Shown here: positions 60,422 through 64,000 of the stretch, piece after piece | Numbering within the stretch: the first letter of the stretch is position 1 | How the letters are laid out: every line of letters begins with the position of its first letter | From: Seminavis robusta | Taxonomy: Eukaryota; Bacillariophyta; Bacillariophyceae; Naviculales; Naviculaceae | Assembly: GCA_903772945.1 (NCBI GenBank) | Contig: CAICTM010000214.1 | Span: 26,926 to 90,925, forward strand | Length of the DNA stretch: 64,000 nt | Reading direction: 5' to 3' | The notes under the pieces: model-generated | Databases searched by the model: none | Told to the model about the DNA's origin: nothing | The model's input: only the letters and a program-made list of their open reading frames with translations | Program-made: the position numbers and the translations under genes

Positions 60422-61973
60422 ATGTTCCTCCGAATTACTTCTCAAGCACTCTTCCTTCTCGCCGCCGTGGCGACTACATCTCAGGGAGCAGACTATGGAC
60501 TTGACTGTTCCTTTCCCATCCACAACTATAATTCTTCCTGCGGTGATCTCTTGGGAGACCGCAAAGCATTCTATGAAGACTACATGGAGGGATGCCGACA
60601 ATATTATGGAAAGAAAGGAAAGCGCTGTGATGCAACCGAAGACGACCGTCTCATCATGAGCAGGCGACAGCCTAAATCCATGGTAAGTGAACAATTCAAC
60701 CTCTGATGACTCTTTCTTTCGTTTGAAACCATTTTTGCCCATGGCCTTCTCATCACACTGTTTTGCATGGTATTTTCCCCTACATACAGGTCAACTACAC
60801 TGATACTGGCTTCAAGAAGATCAAGGCACCTGAGGGTGTCATGAAGCTCCTTCGTGAACACTGGGAACGCAACAAGAATAGCCAAACACAAGAAGTGTGG
60901 CCCCTCGGAAACACCTATGTCAACCACTGGGCATCCCCAACTTACATGGTATCCGTCGAGGATCAGCAGCTCAGGGGAACCGGAGGAATGCGCCTTAAGA
61001 ACCAGATCTGGGACGCTGCCAAGACCACCATTGAAGAATGGACTGGAATGGAGCTCAAGCCAACCTCCATGTACGGCATCCGTGTCTACACGGAAGGAGC
61101 CGTGTTGAACCCTCACGTTGACAGGCTTCCGTTGGTCAGCTCTTGCATTGTCAATGTGGCCCAGGATGTCGATGAACCATGGCCTCTGGAAATTTATGAC
61201 AGACATGACCGCGCTATCAACGTTACTGTAAGTCCGAGAAATCCATGCAACAAAGAATTGGAACCTGAAGAGCTTGCTTCTCACCAATACAATCTTCTCT
61301 TTAATCAACAGATGGAACCTGGTGACATGGTCTTGTACGAAAGCGGAAGTCTCATGCACGGCCGCCCATTCGCAATGAAGGGCCGCTACTACGGTAAGTA
61401 AAAATCAGGACAGGACATGGCGTGAGTGTTGGCCCAGAACGACCGTCTCACATCTATCTATTCTTTTGACACGCAGCCAACATCTTTATCCACTTTGAGC
61501 CAACTGGACGTCCCCTTAGCCGCGAAATTCCCGAAGGCGGCGCCGATCAGGATGACGAGTTCTACCCTCCCTACTTGCTCAAGGACTCTGAAGAACTTGA
61601 AAACTGGGCCAACCAAAACCCCTACGGATGGAAGAAGCCTTCTCCTACTGCTGCCCAAGTTGATACTCCCGAGGGTCACTACTACGCACAACAAGGAGAC
61701 CTCGAGAAGCTCAAGTCCTTGGAAAGCAAGAACCCCAAGGCTCTTCTCAAGAAGGATCGCAATGGCTGGACTCCTCTTCACGAAGCTATCCGTATTGGGC
61801 ACACTGAGTCTGTCAAGTACTTGATCAAGTTTGGAGCCGACAAGGATCTGCGTACCCACCACGGTAAGGGAGGATCACCCTTGAATCTTGCCATTGGAGA
61901 GTTGACCGAAAACCACCCCGTATCACGATATTTGTCGGGGATTGGGGCAAAGAATCTTGGCCCCGAATTGTAA
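60422..61973 (+). CDS. secreted 2OG-Fe(II) oxygenase with C-terminal ankyrin repeats, four exons
   Basis: Exons 60422-60682, 60790-61227, 61312-61393 and 61477-61973 join in phase to 425 residues. A signal peptide (about 1-22, ending S-Q-G) sends it into the secretory path. The oxygenase core has the HxD iron pair H196/D198 (NPHVDR) and the distal H249 (LMHGRPF) followed by basic residues, then YYANIFIHFEPTG closes the double-stranded beta helix. Two ankyrin-like repeats (about 350-415: GWTPLHEAIRIGHTESVKYLIKFGADKDLR, then GSPLNLAIGE) follow. Oxygenases of this P4H-like type hydroxylate protein side chains; an ER-lumen enzyme whose ankyrin part selects the substrate is plausible but inferred. 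Confidence 0.88.
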
Positions 61974-62258
61974 GCGGTGCTGTCTTTGCAAGCGCTTGCT
62001 CGGATTGACTCTATACCGTACAATCAGATTCGATTCTAAATCATGATACATCACAGTGTCAACAAAACACAACAACAACAACAAAACAGGCTTTGGTTGG
62101 GCTACAGAAGAAGCAATCAACTAGACAACTGATAACTTAAAACTCTAGAATGCATAATATTTTCTATATCCTGTAGTTTAGTCCCATGTAGGGAACTATG
62201 AGAATGGCATGGCTCTGCAGACGCAACCAAGCTGGCTCATCACATCACTCCAGTTAGT

Positions 62259-63521
62259 TCATCTCGCGGTCGAACTGATGGAACTGATGGGAACACAACA
62301 CAAGAGGGGATTCCTCGAGAGTAAATAGAACAGGGCACTGAGATCATCCCGTTGCGAGACGAGTTTGTCGACCCACTTGGCTCTACTACCGTGGTTGTTA
62401 TTGTCGTTATCCTCCAACAAAAGTTCGGCTCTCCCCACGAGAGCATTCATTTTGAGGTAGAATCGAATCTCGGTGAGATACGGACTTCCATTCATGAGTT
62501 CCAAACTTTGCAAATGATAATTTTGTTGAATGGCGTGTGCAAAGGCTTGTTGACTGACTTGTGTGAGATTTCCATGAACGAAAAAGTGCTTGAGGGTAGT
62601 GTTGTGGGGTAGGGAGCGTGCAATCTCAATGGGCGATTCATGTGGTTGAAACTGCAAGTCTAGGTATTCCAGAGACGATGCAGTATTGTTGTGTGTTGTT
62701 GACGATTCTTCTTGTCGTCGCAGCATGCGTGCGAGTGCCAAATCTCCCTTGCTTCCCAACTGAATGTTGCCAAGGTATAATTCTTTGAGAGAGGATGATG
62801 ATGATGAAGAGCAGAGTGCATTGGATATCGCCACTAGGTGTTTTTCTTGAAAGGAGAACCCGAGTAGCCCCATGGCTTGTAGATTGTGTGCTCTGGTTGT
62901 CATTAGCAAGGCAATGGATTCTGGCCTTAATTTCCCGAGTGAATCTTGTGTGGAGGATTGCAGTACGATGCGTCGGAGATGTGGAATGGTGGCCATGGAC
63001 TGTACGAGTGCATCCAATGGATATTCTTGTTGTTGATCAAGATGTTCCGGTGGCACTCGACAATTGGATATTTTGATTTCTTCCAAGGACGGATGGTTTT
63101 GTATGGATGCGGCCAGAGTGGTAAAGTCACTGTTGGTCCCATTTAGTTCCAAGCCACAGACTTCCAACAGAGCAAGTCGTGATGCTTGAATGAGACACAG
63201 ACTGAGTGCTTGCAGGGGTAGCGGAGCATAATGTCGCCTATGAAAATTCCAAAACAATTTCTGTAGCTTGGGTCGGGATCCCAGCGCTTCAAAGAATACC
63301 AGTACTTCCGAAGGCAATCGTCCAGAAAAGGACTCATGAATCAGACACCGGACGCTTTCAATACTGCTATGGTGAGGTTGCTGCAGAGAGTCGGACAACT
63401 CGACGATGCGAGTACTGGCATCCAGAATGGCTTGAAAATCTCGAATGGGTGCTGAACCAGCATGGACATGGTCTGGAGTATTACTAGTACTCCAAGGATA
63501 CCGGTAACCAAAGGTTGCCAT
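62259..63521 (-). CDS. RNI-like leucine-rich-repeat protein
   Basis: A single-exon gene of 420 residues from the ATG at 63521. It lacks a signal peptide. Leucine-rich repeats of the ribonuclease-inhibitor type run through most of it (SLEEIKISNCRV, HLRRIVLQSS, NLQAMGLLGFS, SLKELYLGNIQLG, SLEYLDLQFQ, HLQSLELMNG), each strand followed by a helix. Such proteins are cytosolic binding scaffolds. Ser and Asn homopolymers interrupt two repeats. No F-box, NACHT or kinase domain is present. Confidence 0.82.
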   Translation of the reverse strand: MATFGYRYPWSTSNTPDHVHAGSAPIRDFQAILDASTRIVELSDSLQQPHHSSIESVRCLIHESFSGRLPSEVLVFFEALGSRPKLQKLFWNFHRRHYAPLPLQALSLCLIQASRLALLEVCGLELNGTNSDFTTLAASIQNHPSLEEIKISNCRVPPEHLDQQQEYPLDALVQSMATIPHLRRIVLQSSTQDSLGKLRPESIALLMTTRAHNLQAMGLLGFSFQEKHLVAISNALCSSSSSSSLKELYLGNIQLGSKGDLALARMLRRQEESSTTHNNTASSLEYLDLQFQPHESPIEIARSLPHNTTLKHFFVHGNLTQVSQQAFAHAIQQNYHLQSLELMNGSPYLTEIRFYLKMNALVGRAELLLEDNDNNNHGSRAKWVDKLVSQRDDLSALFYLLSRNPLLCCVPISSISSTAR

Positions 63522-64000
63522 TGCTTCTTTGTAATTTTTAAAAGTAATTACCTGGTAGTAAGATGATAGAAGATAAGAGTGGCAGAATGATAGCTAGCTT
63601 CTTGTAGACTGTGGGCAATAGCATAGGGCAAGATGCAAGCTCAAGAGATGTCTTGAGAAGAATACAAGAATTCATATGCCCCCTGGGTCGTCTCCGTTTC
63701 CAGTACTAGTTTAACTTGTCTACTAATACAGGATAATGGTGAATAGAATCGAATGAATCATGTGGCTTATATTTAGGGTTTAGGTTTTGCAATTTTGAAG
63801 TCAACGTGTGTTAAGTGGAGGGTTGCTCGCTTCCGCTGGAGCTTGGGTCTTCTTTTTCCTCTGTTTCCCGCTTTCGTCGGACTGGGGTATTCGGTAATAG
63901 GATCGTGAGCAAGTTCGGCAGCTTTCTTCATACCTTGTGGAGTGTCACATTCTGACTATTCGCAGTGACACTTTGGCCGACGTGGTCGGACGAGCCATGA
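63522..64000. other. right-edge region
   Basis: No gene is supported with confidence. On the minus strand a frame ending at about 63812 reads PNTPVRRKRETEEKEDPSSSG, which could be the tail of a gene whose other exons lie beyond the window. Confidence 0.25.

Overview
The window is nuclear DNA from a eukaryote, most likely a pennate diatom or a close stramenopile relative. This rests on short GT-AG introns (about 55-190 nt, mostly GTAAGT-type donors), compact genes on both strands, two proteins whose signal peptides are followed by Phe as in diatom plastid preproteins (A-L-A|F and A-H-G|F-S-P), an SLC4-type bicarbonate transporter, and the intergenic style: clusters of self-complementary words such as GGTACC, ACTAGT and CTAGCTAG. 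Species is not determined.

Layout. 1-12.5 kb: a small tRNA-splicing-endonuclease-like gene (-), a six-exon P1B heavy-metal ATPase (+), an SR-cyclophilin (-) with a probable one-base frameshift, a Tad3/ADAT3-like gene (+) that has lost its zinc ligands, a small hypothetical gene, a patatin-like lipase (-) and a four-TM acidic-tail protein (-). 13-23 kb: a 2OG-Fe(II) oxygenase (-), a tandem DEP protein (+), a Cys-rich poly-Asn protein (-), a second four-TM paralogue (-) and an ankyrin protein (-). 24-46 kb: a nine-exon SLC4 transporter (+), a large AAA-type predicted ATPase (+), Beclin/ATG6 (+), a second ankyrin paralogue (-), a carbonic anhydrase-Na+/H+ exchanger fusion (-), a membrane-anchored LRR protein (+) and a second ATPase paralogue (-). 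49.9-59.4 kb: a TTAA-flanked DNA transposon with a Mutator-like DDE transposase, split by a 4.65-kb LTR retroelement. 60-63.5 kb: a secreted 2OG-oxygenase/ankyrin protein (+) and an RNI-like LRR protein (-).

The most striking gene is at 36359-40644. One two-exon gene encodes a signal peptide, an alpha-carbonic anhydrase domain with its three zinc histidines, and a complete CPA1-type Na+/H+ exchanger. The SLC4 transporter lies 9-13 kb away, so two inorganic-carbon/pH genes share this window. A luminal or extracellular anhydrase joined to a proton antiporter suggests a built-in CO2/HCO3-/H+ coupling device; this is inference.

Three families occur twice (four-TM, ankyrin, AAA ATPase), which points to local duplication. 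Exon junctions were placed by hand from splice signals, reading phase and homology between paralogues; transcript data would settle them.
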